Assembly: GCA_036429605.1 (NCBI GenBank)
Contig: JAVFKD010000016.1
Span: 3,410,001-3,474,000 of the forward strand
Reading direction: 5' to 3'
Origin: Cladobotryum mycophilum
Taxonomy: Eukaryota; Ascomycota; Sordariomycetes; Hypocreales; Hypocreaceae
DNA: 64,000 nucleotides
Made by a program: the position numbers and the translations under genes. Shown piece by piece: positions 1-11,160 of the stretch. The first letter of the stretch is position 1. Each line of letters opens with the position of its first letter. The notes beneath the pieces are model-generated. The model ran no database searches. It saw only the letters and a program-made list of their open reading frames with translations, and was not told the origin of the DNA.

Positions 1-1249
1 AAGAGCTACATCCATCTTGTATGGCTGGTTGTTTGAACTATTCAAGCCACGATGGGCGCCGGGAGGATGGATAAAACTCGGAGCTCCGAGCTAGTTGCGC
101 CGTTGAAGGGTTGAGAGCGATTTGAAGTCGGGAGAGAGCCAAGGTAGATGAGTGTAGGAATAAAAGAATTAGCGAATTGAGGCGACGCAGAATCTTTAAT
201 CAAGACTGTAAACTCGTCACGTCCTGGACTAGAATTAGTGGTAGTAGTGGTGCGTATGGTCGCATGTTCAGAATCAGAATCAGACCAGGAAATGTTATCG
301 CGCGTTGCAAGCAGCAAGCCAAGCTCCGTTCAGGGGTTCATTATTTTTTCAGACCAGGGGGGGGGCAGCCAGCCAGGGGAGAGGGGGTGTGTGTGGTGTG
401 TGAGGTGAGTGCTGCGCCGTTCAATTCAAGTCCCAATTCAATTCTCAATTTCTCAAAGTGGAGGCAACCAAATCTCCCCCCCCAATCCGTGTTTAGTCAC
501 CCTTCTAGAAAAGGCGATCCCGAGACTCCCGAAGCCCGAAAGTTGCTCCTTCTGCAAAGTATATTGTAGTACAAGTTAGAAATCACGCCAGCGAACGATA
601 ACGAATTCCGGATAAGATAACGATAATCAATCGATATCAACTTATCTCGATAAGCCAAAGCTGCCTATGCTATGTCATGCCAGAGCAGTGGCGGCTCAAA
701 GGCGATCAGAGTCGCTTAGAGGCGCTTCAAGCACACCACTCACATGCTCCCAATCTCCCACGCAACCTTTTTTCTCCGAAATCGGGTTTGGCCGTTGACC
801 TTTGCTCGTCCAATTGGATGAACTCTAGCAACAGACCTTGTCAGCTTTCCAACCGGCAGCAACTTCAACTTCATTCATTCGTCCCTCATAGAGACTGTAT
901 ATTCTTGCCCAATTGTTGAAATTTCACATTGCGCGTTTGTTTCTCTCCTTTACACACTCTCTCCATCTTCTTCTCTCTCTTCTTCTTCTCCAAGAGTCAT
1001 CAACTTAATCCGTGTGGCGATGCAGCCAAGCCCATTGTCACAAGTTCTTCCCCTCGCCAACGGATGCCGTCGTCGTCGCAATAAAACGCCTTGATCGAGT
1101 AGGAAGAAAAGTGGACGAAAAATAAAATAAAAAAAACACCGAGAAACTCCATCCACCCACCGTCGCGCATACGTTACTGCGATTCTGCCTCCACCGGCCC
1201 TCTCTCTTTTTATATCTCCAAGCTACATAACACACAAGAGACACACGCC
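1..1249. other. non-coding region upstream of the first gene
   Basis: I see no supportable gene here; the open frames are short and have no recognisable protein character. The segment 597-652 is dense in GATAA/TTATC words, and 940-990 is a pyrimidine-rich CT/TTC tract typical of fungal core promoters. It probably holds the promoter and 5' UTR of the gene starting at 1250. Confidence 0.5.
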
Positions 1250-2229
1250 ATGAAAACGGACGATTCATCGTTGGCTGTCCCTGGCAGAGAAATGACGTCT
1301 CCCTTGGCCAGCAAACCCACCACGAAATGGAATACCAAGAACCTCTCTTGGCGACTCGGCGCAGATGCCGTCAGTGCTTCATGCGCCGGGGCTCTCATCG
1401 CCCCAATCATCTCCATCATTGATCGGTGCGTCTCCTGCAAGCTCTTTATCTCTTCTTCTTTCTTCTTCTCCCTCCCCCCAATGCACACACAAGGGGCACG
1501 TCTTTCTTTGCTAACCTATGACGTACCCACAGCTCCATCATGGAAAACGCTTCCGGCCGCAACACCCTCGGCGACTCCATCCGCTCCTCCCTCCGCACCC
1601 TCCTCTTCCGACCCCAGTCCCTGCTCCTCTCCCGCCCCTGCGCCCTCGTCTTCCTCCTCTACAGCGGCACCTACATGACCGCCAACTCGGTCGACACCGC
1701 ATCCTCCACCGTGGCCGGCCGCCCCGCCTCCGCCATCACCGCGGGGCCCCTCAAGTTCGCCGCCTCGTCCGGCGCCAACGTCGGCTTGTGCGTCTACAAG
1801 GACCAGGTCTTCGCCCGCATGTTCGGTCCCCCGGGTGCCCTCGTCCCCCGCCCCGTCACCCTGCCGTCCTATGCGCTCTTCACCCTGCGCGACTGCCTCA
1901 CCATCTTCGCCTCCTTCAACGTCCCGCCCTTGCTGGCTCCTTATATCGACGCCCGCCTATCGCAAGACATGCGCCGCCGCATCTCCGGCGCCACGGCCGC
2001 CCAGTTCATCGCCCCGGCCTGCGTCCAGCTCTTCTCGACCCCCATCCACCTCCTGGGCCTGGACATCTACAACCGATCCAACGTACCGTGGCGAAACCGC
2101 TGGGAGGCCGTCCGGTCCAATTGGTTCATCAGCGCGGCCGCCAGGATGGGTCGCATCATACCCGCCTTTGGCGTCGGAGGCGTAGTCAACATGAAGATTA
2201 GACGGAACCTCATGGAGAAACTGGAATGA
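1250..2229 (+). CDS. mitochondrial carrier-like fungal membrane protein
   Basis: Two exons, 1250-1425 and 1533-2229, give about 290 residues. The intron (1426-1532) has a GTGCGT donor, a CTAAC branch site at 1511 and a CAG acceptor, and it keeps the frame. The protein is rich in small and hydrophobic residues with several likely membrane segments (for example around GALIAPIISIID and ALVFLLYSGTYM) and basic loops. This resembles the diverged solute-carrier-fold proteins of the fungal mitochondrial inner membrane. The spacing of R/K-flanked helices and the C-terminal GRIIPAFGVGGVVNMKIR stretch suggest that family, but I see no clear PxD/ExxK/R carrier signature, so substrate and role are unknown. 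The ATG at 1250 is preceded by A at -3. The coding exon is very GC-rich at third positions, which produces long spurious overlapping ORFs in other frames. Confidence 0.6.
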
Positions 2230-3247
2230 CTTTGAGGATAAAAAACTTGTCGTTTGGTTGCATTTTTCGGGCGTTTTGGTTGCCATTGTTTTATTGCTAT
2301 AGATCCATAATGATACAGGATAAAGGATACAAACAGCAGGCTAGACAGGGGGATTACGAGCACTAGATGTCGTGGAACGACAAACATGTTGATAGATTTC
2401 ATTCATTCAGGCACAGTACGACGATATGATCTCACGTATGACACGAACTTTGTAGTATTCTGTACATTTTGTTTTTATTAATTCGCATCTCAGCTCTCTC
2501 TGCTTAAAAAAACCAGAAAAAAACACTTTGCTGAACCATCAAGTTCTTCTCATGCTCGCGTGTCTTTTTTCAACTCATCGATTCGTCTTCATCAACATAG
2601 CCGTTATGCACAGCCCGTCCTCACTTTTGATGGCAAAAATCGTATGCGCAAGACCCCATTTCCTTCATTTCATTCCACTCATATGTCTTGCCCATTCGTG
2701 TTTACCATCCTCACATGTTCCTAACAAAAAAATCACAAGGTATAGTGCCGTCCCGTATTTCACACACAAAAAAGACCAAAATCAAACCCCCTCAACGCCA
2801 TTCCTAGGCTTCGGATATAAAGGAGAAGAAGAAGAAGAAGAAGAAAATAACTTGGGGGATCAAATAACAAAAGAAACACCTTGTCTTGACCGAGCAGTCG
2901 GGAAAGAGTAAAAACCGGAGCTCAAGATGGAGATTGATGAATGCTTTGTTAGCTTGCAACTTTATGCTAGCCATCAAGTACCCAAATCAACGCTCCATGT
3001 CGGGGTGTCTAGTCTCTTTAACAAAGTGAGGTTGGGTTGTCCTCTGGGGACTAAAAAGTGTATATAGCATAGGACCTGAAATTGGGTTGGTCCAATTTTG
3101 AGAAAATTTCATGAAACCGAATGACGCCAAATGCATTCAGGAGTAGGGGTATTGGTTAAAAGTTGTTGTTTTTGGTGCGTGCTTTTTCATGTCATGAGTT
3201 GTCCCCCAAATATCGACAAGAAGGAGAAAAGGCCTAAATTCATATGC
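2230..3247. other. convergent 3' intergenic region
   Basis: This separates two convergent genes (end of the 1250 gene and end of BEM1). It is AT-rich, contains a short GAA tract near 2823-2845 and has no convincing coding content. It probably holds the two 3' UTRs and polyadenylation sites. Confidence 0.5.
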
Positions 3248-5483
3248 TCAATCCACCTCGACAAAGAGTAGCAGCTTCTCGTTACGCTGAAGAGCAAAGT
3301 CCAAGTCGTCGTTGCTCATCATAGCTGGCTTGTCACCGGATGGTTCGTCTTTATAGAAAAGCTGGAGTTGCTCGTTTGGTGACAGTTTGAGTCGATCTCG
3401 GATTTTATCGCACAACTGCTCGTATTGAATGCTAGTCGGAACACGAATCGCAATGAGGTCGCCATTGTAGTACATCTTGATCTTCATCTGAGCAACTTGG
3501 GTTTGTCCTGATTGTGACTGTGGCGGTGCACCTAGTAAGAAAAGAAATGTGTTAGTGAAGCCAAGGTAAATGACATGCAAGGATATATCATACTGTGTTG
3601 CGAGCCGGACATCTGTCGGGGCGTCGCAGAGAGTCCAGAATATCCACTGCCATTCAAGTTATTTCGCGAGGATTGTCTAGAGTCGGCGTTTGCAGGTGAG
3701 TCGGTTGATGAAGGCTGCGAGCCTTGTGACAGCCGATACTCTTCGTCAACTGTGGCGGGATCGATCTCATAATCTCCTTCCCTGGGCGCAAAGAATTGCT
3801 TGACGAGTGTGCATCGAGAAATGTACGGTGGCTGGTTTAACAGGTTCTTAACGTAAGCATCAAGGTTATGCAGTCTACCCTCGGTGATCGCGTCCGTAAC
3901 GTAACTAACGGGGCCGGGCATATAAGGGAGACTTCGCTTCTGGGTCCCAGTGTTGCCAGCTTCAGCGGGAAATTCCGTAAGGAGGGCGATTTGAAAGTCG
4001 TAGAAGTCTTCATAATACCTCGACAACTCCCAATGTCGACCGTCCTCCAGAACCGCCTCAATAACAAACCAGTACTTCTCCTCTGCAAAGCAGTACCGGG
4101 GTATCCGGGCAGAGATCGGTGCATAGAGCTGGGATGCAGTGTTTGAGGTGTATTGGGGCTGTTGAACAGATTGAGGAAGGCTCTGGTGAGCAACCTGTTG
4201 CTGCATTCCAATGTTAATGTTGATGCTCTTTCAGCTCGAGAGAAAACATTGTGCTTGCTTACCTGTGTGGTGCCATTCTGAAGGCTCAGTCGCTCCATTC
4301 CCTGTTCGACAGGCTGAGGTGGACCACCACCCTCAAACTTGCCCAATGTGATGCTACTGTTTTTGTAGGCCGTCGCCATTCTCTTCCACTCCTCCACCTT
4401 GGGCACGCCGGCCTTCTGGATGGCATCAGATGGGTTTTCAATCGGCTTACCCGTGCCCATATCACGAATCTCGACAAAAGAAACCGGAATCAGCCCAGGA
4501 CCGCCAAGTCTGCCAATGGGCTTCGCAACAAACCACTCGGGGTTTGACTGCGCAATGACAATAATGGCCTCGCCAGCCTTGGCCTCGAGCTCGTCAGATC
4601 TCTCAGCCTTGAAGTCATACATGACAACACCATAGACCATGGCACCATTTTTCCCGCTAGACCTGGAGTTCCGCTGACTAGGTGTAGTTGCGCCCTGGGG
4701 GAGGGAGACTTCGCTGTAGCCAGAGTCATGGTCGGGGTTTTTTGTAGCGGTGGGCGGGCGAGCACCACCATCTGACTGCGCACTATCTCGTTCCGTTCGT
4801 CCCAGCGCCTGAAAGAAGGCGACGGGAACAAGGCCTCGGGCATCTGGCAAGGCAGGGTTGCATGCCTCATACCAATCCGGATCGTCTTCGCGGTCAATGA
4901 CGTGAAAGAAGTCGCCTCGTGAGAAGCTCAGTTCTTGCGACGTACGGGCTTCATAATCATACAGAGCTCGGATAACCTATGAATAAGTATTAGTATTTGC
5001 GACACACACACATAATGCACAAACTTTTGTTTAAAATGGCGAAACGGTTCACAAAGGAAAGTGCCAAACACATGGCATGTTTGTAAAGGTTCGGGATGAA
5101 GGTAGGAATCGAATACGGCGGCAACGGAAGGACTCACCTTCTTTGGTGGGAGGATGGCAACAGCAGTTTTGGGACCGATGGAGGAGATGCTGTGCTGCTT
5201 CTCCTTGTTGCCTTTGATGGATTGCCGTAGAGCCTGTATCAAGCGCATCGCAGTTAGTGATCTGATGTTCCTGGAAAAGATTTGTGGCTGCTGCAGTGAT
5301 CGGGGAATAAAATAAATAAATAAAGAGTGCAAAGAACTCTCCAAGACAAGCACAAGCGATGCGCAGGCGCTATCTTGGGAAGAACAAAGCTGAAGGAGGT
5401 GATGAGAAGGGGGGGGGGGGGTCGGGTTGCTGCACGGTTGTGATTGTGTGAGAAGTGAAAGTGTAGGAGTGACGAACCTTCAT
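3248..5483 (-). CDS. BEM1: BEM1/Scd2 polarity scaffold (SH3-SH3-PX-PB1)
   Basis: Scaffold that links the Cdc42 GEF (Cdc24) to PAK kinase and phosphoinositides at growth sites. Five exons on the minus strand: 5483-5478 (only Met-Lys), 5233-5138, 4976-4263, 4200-3594 and 3531-3248. Every junction has GT-AG and keeps frame, giving 568 residues, normal for the family. Domains in order: SH3-1 about 35-95 (starts VIRALYDYEA), SH3-2 about 147-205 (VYGVVMYDFKAE), PX about 300-410 (RYYEDFYDFQ, then LPYMPGP), and PB1 about 488-568 at the C-terminus, which pairs with the Cdc24 PB1. I chose the six-base first exon because it yields MKALRQSIKG, the conserved N-terminus. The ATG at 5250 in the intron-retained frame (MRLIQALRQS) is the alternative. 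The family identity is firm; only exon 1 is inferred. Confidence 0.9.
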
Positions 5484-8400
5484 CTTGTGTAACGACGCTC
5501 GATTTTTGCAAGTCGCGAAATCGCAAAAAGTGTGGAAAGCTAAATTGCAAGTTGATGCGAAAGTGAAAGTTTCCCTTATCCAAAAGGTCGGCTATCCGCC
5601 AGCTGCCAGACGGTTATCGCCGGTTGGTGGCTCTACCTTTGACAACGAGGGGTGATGGTGGTGGTGAAAATTAGGAGGGGCTCCCAGTGATGTCTCTCTC
5701 CCTCAACACCAGATTTAGTGGGTGGCAGGCGGCTCGTGGGGGAGGAGGGGAGGGGATGAACCGAGAAGTCGTCGTCTTTCGTCGTACAAGTTGTAGGTAC
5801 CTGAGTGAGGGATGCGTAAGAAGGGCTGCAGGCAGGGTTGTCGTCGTCGGATAGGTAGGTCCACTACCCAGTAGGTAGGTAGGTTGCGTTCGTGAGGGAG
5901 AGATCCCTGGTCGGGATGGTACAGAAAGGCAACTCCCTTTGGTCTGACTGTCTGCTGTCGTGCGTCGCTACCAGCTGACCACCAGCTGGCCGGCTGTGTT
6001 CGTCTGGCCGTTTGTGTCTCGTGCTTGGTGCTTCTAGAAAACCGAACCCCAACAATGTCCAACCACCAGGTTAAATAGCCTCTCCTTGTCGTCTCAATTG
6101 TTTCGCGAGCGATGCAGGTTACCGCCAGGAAACGTGCAGTTCCGAATGTCGGATTCCGTAGCGTCGCTACTTGGATTAATGGATCTATCTATTCCAAGTG
6201 TGCAAATCCGGTTTCAACCAGCGGGGGGCAAAACTAAGCAGTCGCGCGCGTTCGATCGGAGGTGGAAGCAATGGGCGACGACGACAGCGACCAAGAAGAA
6301 GAAGAAGAAGAAGGGCGAGAGGTTTGACGAAAAAGATAGGCGGCGGCAGCAGCAGCGGCAATGCTGGCGAAAAGAAAAGGCGACAAGGCAGGAATGGCAA
6401 AAAGTTGAGGAAGAGAGAGGAAGTATGTAAGAGGCGCAGGTTGGAGGCATTACTTTGTAAGAGAGAACATACCAGATAGATAATCAATTGGCAGCCCAGC
6501 CCGGCCCCCCCATGGATGGCGCTTGGAGCAGAAGAGCCCTGCAGTAGGTGGTCACTTTTTGGAGGGGGGCCATTGGGTCGACTGTCAGCCCCAGCGCAGT
6601 AGCGACAGCATGAATGGGCCCCCAGCGAAAAGGCCTAGCACAGCCCTGGAGCTGTTTTTTTTTCTTTCCCTTCCCTCCACTGGCGACACTAGACACACCA
6701 ACAAGTACACCTAGCAGGTAGCCCAGTATAGACTTAGGGACGTCTACTCCGTTGCGTCCACCCAAAGCCCATGGGGACCGCTGGGCGCCAACGGGAGGGG
6801 CAGGGGGCAATGGAAGTCTGTCTTGGAGGCTCATGGAGGGTTGCAAGGTCGCATTGGATTGCTAGGGCACCTAATCATTAGCGTCTTCGTCTTGCTTGCT
6901 GGCCACTTGCACTAAAACGATCCCGACGGCCAGGACCGCGGGTGTTTTAGAATGGAACCTGGAGCTCCTCTCTCTCTCTATTTCGGGCTCTCTTTTTTTT
7001 TTTTTTATCTTCCACAAGATGGATCGTATTGTCGAAGGTGAATATTTTTATTTTTATTTTTTATTTTCATTTATTTTTCTATAGCGTCTTGTTTTTTTCC
7101 CTTTCATATCCGTGAGCGCCCGTATGCGCCCAGCTGGAGACAGAGGAACGCGTATGTGTTGAAGAATTGCGTCATACTCAAGGTACGATGATGTAAAGAT
7201 GGGTATGTTTTGATAGAGTATGAGTATTTTTCCAACGAGGTTCGCTGTTATTTGGTCCAAGACTTGATCACACTGGCAACGTCGTCAACTTGGGATCGAT
7301 AGAATGAAGCATGGAATACAAGACATCAGACGATTCTAGTTAAGCCAGGCAAAGTCCAGAGATGGGTGGTATAAGAGTAAGTAGAGTGGGACAACCAACA
7401 GTTCCATCACTCCCAAAAATGGAACATGGTCCGTCCAAGCAGGTATAGCTTTGCTATCTTGGCTACCACTTTGGATATCGGGCAATACTATAAAGACAAC
7501 CCCAGCATATACTCCAGTCGTTCATCTCGGGCTCTCCGTACAAACGGTAACGAAACAAGCATTTCATCCACAAGCGCTACTCCAGGAAAAGAGTCACAGA
7601 CCCAGTCCTTGCAAACCTTGAAACCTTGGGTCGTACTGGACTGGGGGGTTCAGTCTTTTCCAGAAGCTCCATAGATGTTTGGGCACCCCTACGGAGTTAT
7701 ACGCATCAGGCTTAACGTTCTGGCAATCTCCGCCATTCGTGCCCAACGAGAGAATTTTTTTCCCTTTCTTCTCACTCACACTGACTCTCAAACATTTCCA
7801 ATTAAAGCTGTTGGTCAAGTGTGTCCCAAGCTCTTCCCGTGCTTGTTTGTCTCAGAAAGAGAAAAAAAAGCCAAGGTAGCGTTTTTTTGGTTTGTTTACA
7901 ACCTTGCATGGACGTACAGGAGAGACATTTTGGGGCCTCGTTTACCTTGCATCCATACTAACATATCTACCAATGCTACTGGACAATGCAAGAATGCGAC
8001 TGTAACGGTCCCAGGTTTAATTGGTGCGAGTCAACTCTCCCGGTCAGCCCTGTCATGTACAAGCAAGTGAGTAGGTTGGCTTGAATCATTAACATATCAC
8101 CAGTAATAGGGCGAGATTACAAGTACTTACAGGATAGATGGGGACAAGACAACGAGTGGTAATCAAGAGTAACAAGGAGCAATCCCAGATAGTGAGTGAG
8201 TATCGAAACCAACCTTGTAGTCTTGAGGTAATCCGGCACTGATAGTCGCTCCGTATTGTTCTCCTCACATTCCTCTTCATCACCATGTTGCTTGTATGTA
8301 CTTCCCCATTAAGCTGAAGATCAACATCGAATTTCGGGCTTCCACTAGCAGGGATACATACACCTCCCACCCCCCAATTATGGTGGGAAAACCCTCCGTT

Positions 8401-9369
8401 TGTCTTTTTGTCCCATCCCATCTCTCCATGCACTTTCTCACCCCATCCTTCTAATCCAATCCTGCAGCAGCAGCCATTTTCCCCTGTCCATCATTTCCTC
8501 CCTGGGCGCTTGAATACGACAGCGGGGTTCCTTTGAAATCTGTGGGTAGCTGCATGTATCGGGAGCTTCTTCCTTCTTCTTCTTCTTCTTCTTCTTCTTC
8601 TTCTTCTTCTTCCTGCAAGCAAGCAAGCAAGCACACACGCGCAACCAAACGAACAAACAATGATGAAACCATTTCGCATCAAACTTTGACCCCACGAGCC
8701 AAGCCATCCCATCCCATCTCCTCTTTGTCTGTCGATCCTTTGATTGTCTTTGCCCCAAGTTTCGCCATGATAAGCGAGCTCATATCAAACCGCGCCGTCT
8801 TGATATCCACAATGTGGGTAGTCAAATTGTTTGTAAAGACTCTAGGGTACTATTTAGATAGTCGCAAACTTTACCCATAAAGTCAGCCAGCCCATTTGCA
8901 AACAACAACCCGACTTCAAGATTGATCCCCAACGCCAGCCATATTAACCCCTTGAAACCGGCTCTGGAAAAATAACCTTTGCATTTTTCTTGCGATCCCA
9001 TCAAGCTTTTGGAACCCAACATGGCCCCCAAAAACGGTTGGCGCTCTAGGAAGAATCACTACTGAATCACACTTGTATACGCAAAACATCCCGCCCCCAC
9101 GTTCTTGAAAACTTGGGTATTGAACCCCTCACGACGTCATATCTACCTGTCCACTGTCGATCGCCTTGGGAACCTCATTTCTATACGGGACAAAGCATCT
9201 TGTGGTTACGAACTAACATTGGTAAATACAACAATAGTAGAGTTCTCTGTCCTAGAGCTAGAGTATCATAGAACATGTGCAGTAAGGAAAGAGATCATAC
9301 CGAGGTATACTGAGCTACAGCGTAAATAACAAAAGAAATCATCGAGGCCAGTGGACCTATGTAATAACA
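5484..9369. other. 3.9 kb gene-poor region upstream of BEM1
   Basis: I find no gene I can support here. It lies upstream of BEM1 and may include a long 5' leader. It holds low-complexity DNA: a 13-base G run (5409-5421), GTAG repeats near 5870-5884, a GAAGAAG tract (about 6294-6313), CT and T runs (6965-7010), and a TTC tract (8574-8612). The poly-Ser, poly-Arg and poly-Lys ORFs are by-products of these repeats. No tRNA-like A/B boxes were seen. Confidence 0.5.
8574..8632. repeat. (TTC)n microsatellite followed by (AAGC)n
   Basis: About 13 uninterrupted TTC units (8574-8612) are followed after a short spacer by about four AAGC units. It is non-coding and likely length-polymorphic. Confidence 0.9.
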
Positions 9370-10398
9370 TCACTCTTGTTCTCGTCGACTGTAATCTCGA
9401 ACAAGAGCCTGCAAACGCTCATCAGCCTCATACTCACGCAGTGCCACCTCCCTCCACACCATCCACTCTTGGCCAACTCCAAAAACCTCAAGTCTCGCAT
9501 CCGCCAACGGCAGGGCATATTCCCACTTTGGCTCCAACGCCAAGCCCCAAAAGAACCTCCTCGCTTTTTCGTCAGTCGCACCACCGTCTACGCCTCGTGT
9601 CTTGAGCGCATCTGCCAAGACAGTATCATCGTCGCTCAGTGAGACTCTGCCACCGCATAGCGCATTCATTTCGGCTGTGACAAGGGACGGTCCAAAGGCT
9701 TCACGGCGAGGTACGATACGTGCCATCTGCCAGTCAATAATGCCCGTGATATTGAGATTCTCGTCTACGAGTAAGTGATCTCCTTTGTCGTCAGCGTGTT
9801 TCAGAAAAAACTGCCCTGGTGCCTGCCCTTTTGCGCCTTGTTCAACAAGCTGTGCCGCATTATCCTTTAGAAAGCGGTACACTAAATACGCATCAACAGG
9901 ATATTCGATATAAAGTTGACCATCTGCAATGAGTGACAGGTATTGCTCAGCATATGCGCTATGATATGCCACGGCAGTATCAAACGGCCCCTCTAGATCG
10001 GGAACGATGAACCTGTCGCTCGCCATTGCCGAGACTTCAATCTTGGATGACTGACAGCACAGAGATCCAGCCTTTGGGAATGGGTGCTTCTCCAGCTCAG
10101 CCATAATGTCGGCTAGACCGTTCCAAATCTTTGTGTTTTCCTGTTTTGTAGCGTTGCCACCGGATACTCCCTGGCCTACCCATGGACGCCCTGGAAGTTC
10201 TTCCATACGAAGAAAGCTTACACCAACATCGTGGTCCATCCCGTTGCCGCATACACCATAAGCAAAAGCTCGAGGTGCCGGAACCGCAGTGGTTTCGAGA
10301 AATTTCAGCGTAGCGGTTACAGCTATCGCAGCCACCAACCCCCTGACATTTGGCCTTCCACATTCTGGTACTGAGCAGCTGAAAAACCTGGGTATCAT
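9370..10398 (-). CDS. APH/choline-kinase-like phosphotransferase, N-lobe truncated
   Basis: Single open frame of 342 residues related to the fungal aminoglycoside-phosphotransferase superfamily of small-molecule kinases. The C-lobe is recognisable: a catalytic-loop region around residues 201-212 (HADDKGDHLLVD) and the metal-binding IIDW at 220-223. The αC-like segment LKFLETTAVPAPRAFAYG (residues 31-48) is followed by VGVSFLRMEELPGRPW, the hinge. What normally precedes this, the nucleotide-binding β-sheet with its glycine-rich loop and ATP-binding lysine, is missing. Only about 30 unrelated-looking residues stand in front, and no upstream exon restoring it was found up to THP3. The ATG has A at -3. 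In the family the catalytic loop usually reads HxDxxxxN; here it is divergent. The protein may be a degenerate paralogue or non-catalytic. Confidence 0.65.
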   Translation of the reverse strand: MIPRFFSCSVPECGRPNVRGLVAAIAVTATLKFLETTAVPAPRAFAYGVCGNGMDHDVGVSFLRMEELPGRPWVGQGVSGGNATKQENTKIWNGLADIMAELEKHPFPKAGSLCCQSSKIEVSAMASDRFIVPDLEGPFDTAVAYHSAYAEQYLSLIADGQLYIEYPVDAYLVYRFLKDNAAQLVEQGAKGQAPGQFFLKHADDKGDHLLVDENLNITGIIDWQMARIVPRREAFGPSLVTAEMNALCGGRVSLSDDDTVLADALKTRGVDGGATDEKARRFFWGLALEPKWEYALPLADARLEVFGVGQEWMVWREVALREYEADERLQALVRDYSRREQE

Positions 10399-11160
10399 TG
10401 TGCGTGAGGTGATTTCGAGTTAGCCGGATACGATGGTGATTGGGAAGGAAGAAAATGCTGCGGCGGAACGCAAGTGGGGTAGATATTCGGTTGTTGGTTG
10501 AAGTGAATAATTGCTTTATTGACTAAAAGATATGTACATCGGGAGATGCTGTCAAACTCTCGTAGGGTAACATCGACTATGTCCAGACCACCTTTAGACG
10601 TCCAAATGAGCTACTGTAGGACATGAAAGGTAACGCCGAACTCCAGATGCCGAAAACTTTGAAGCTAACCTGCGAGCGAAAAAAGAAAAGAGGCAACTGC
10701 CTTTTCCAAAGTTTTTTTCTCAATCATCAACTCCGTACTCCATGTATTTTTGGGACCATCCAACCTCCAAGCCCCTTCAAAGCCACTGCTACACTTGAGC
10801 AAGTGCTGAACCGCCAGCTGTACAAGCGGAATGCTGATAAGAAAGTTAGAACGAAAGGGGGCCGAAAATGAATCGATGAGACGAAGGATACGGCAGACAG
10901 GACATCTCCGTTTCCAAGTCTCACGTTTTGACGAAGATTAATACGCCTGAGGGCTGATTGCAAAGGGTCACTCAGGACTCAGGGGTAATGCGATGCTTGG
11001 GGCCATCGTTTCTACACACGAGTGCATGACCATGTAGCGAGTGTGATCCATCACTTGGCTTCGTCTCCAAATGGCAAATGTATGCAAGTCGCACATGGAA
11101 TCAAAAGAAGGAAAGGCGACGCATAGGAACAAAGAAAGAAAAAGAAAGAGAGAGAGAATA
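10399..11160. other. intergenic region between THP3 3' end and APH-like gene
   Basis: No coding region is supported. It contains the APH-like gene's promoter and the 3' end of the upstream gene, with a GAAAGAAAAAGAAAGAGAGAG purine tract split over 11130-11158. Confidence 0.4.

Noticed and set aside
1518..2201. Two long overlapping + strand ORFs rich in Arg/Pro/His inside the first gene
   Set aside because: They are shadows created by GC-biased third positions of the real exon; composition is unnatural and there is no splice logic.
6185..6487. Arg-, Lys- and Leu-rich ORFs in both strands
   Set aside because: They arise from a GAAGAAG/CTTCTTC low-complexity tract and have no domain features.
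8438..8880. ORFs with poly-Ser, poly-Lys or poly-Glu
   Set aside because: They are translations of the TTC microsatellite at 8574-8612 in different frames.
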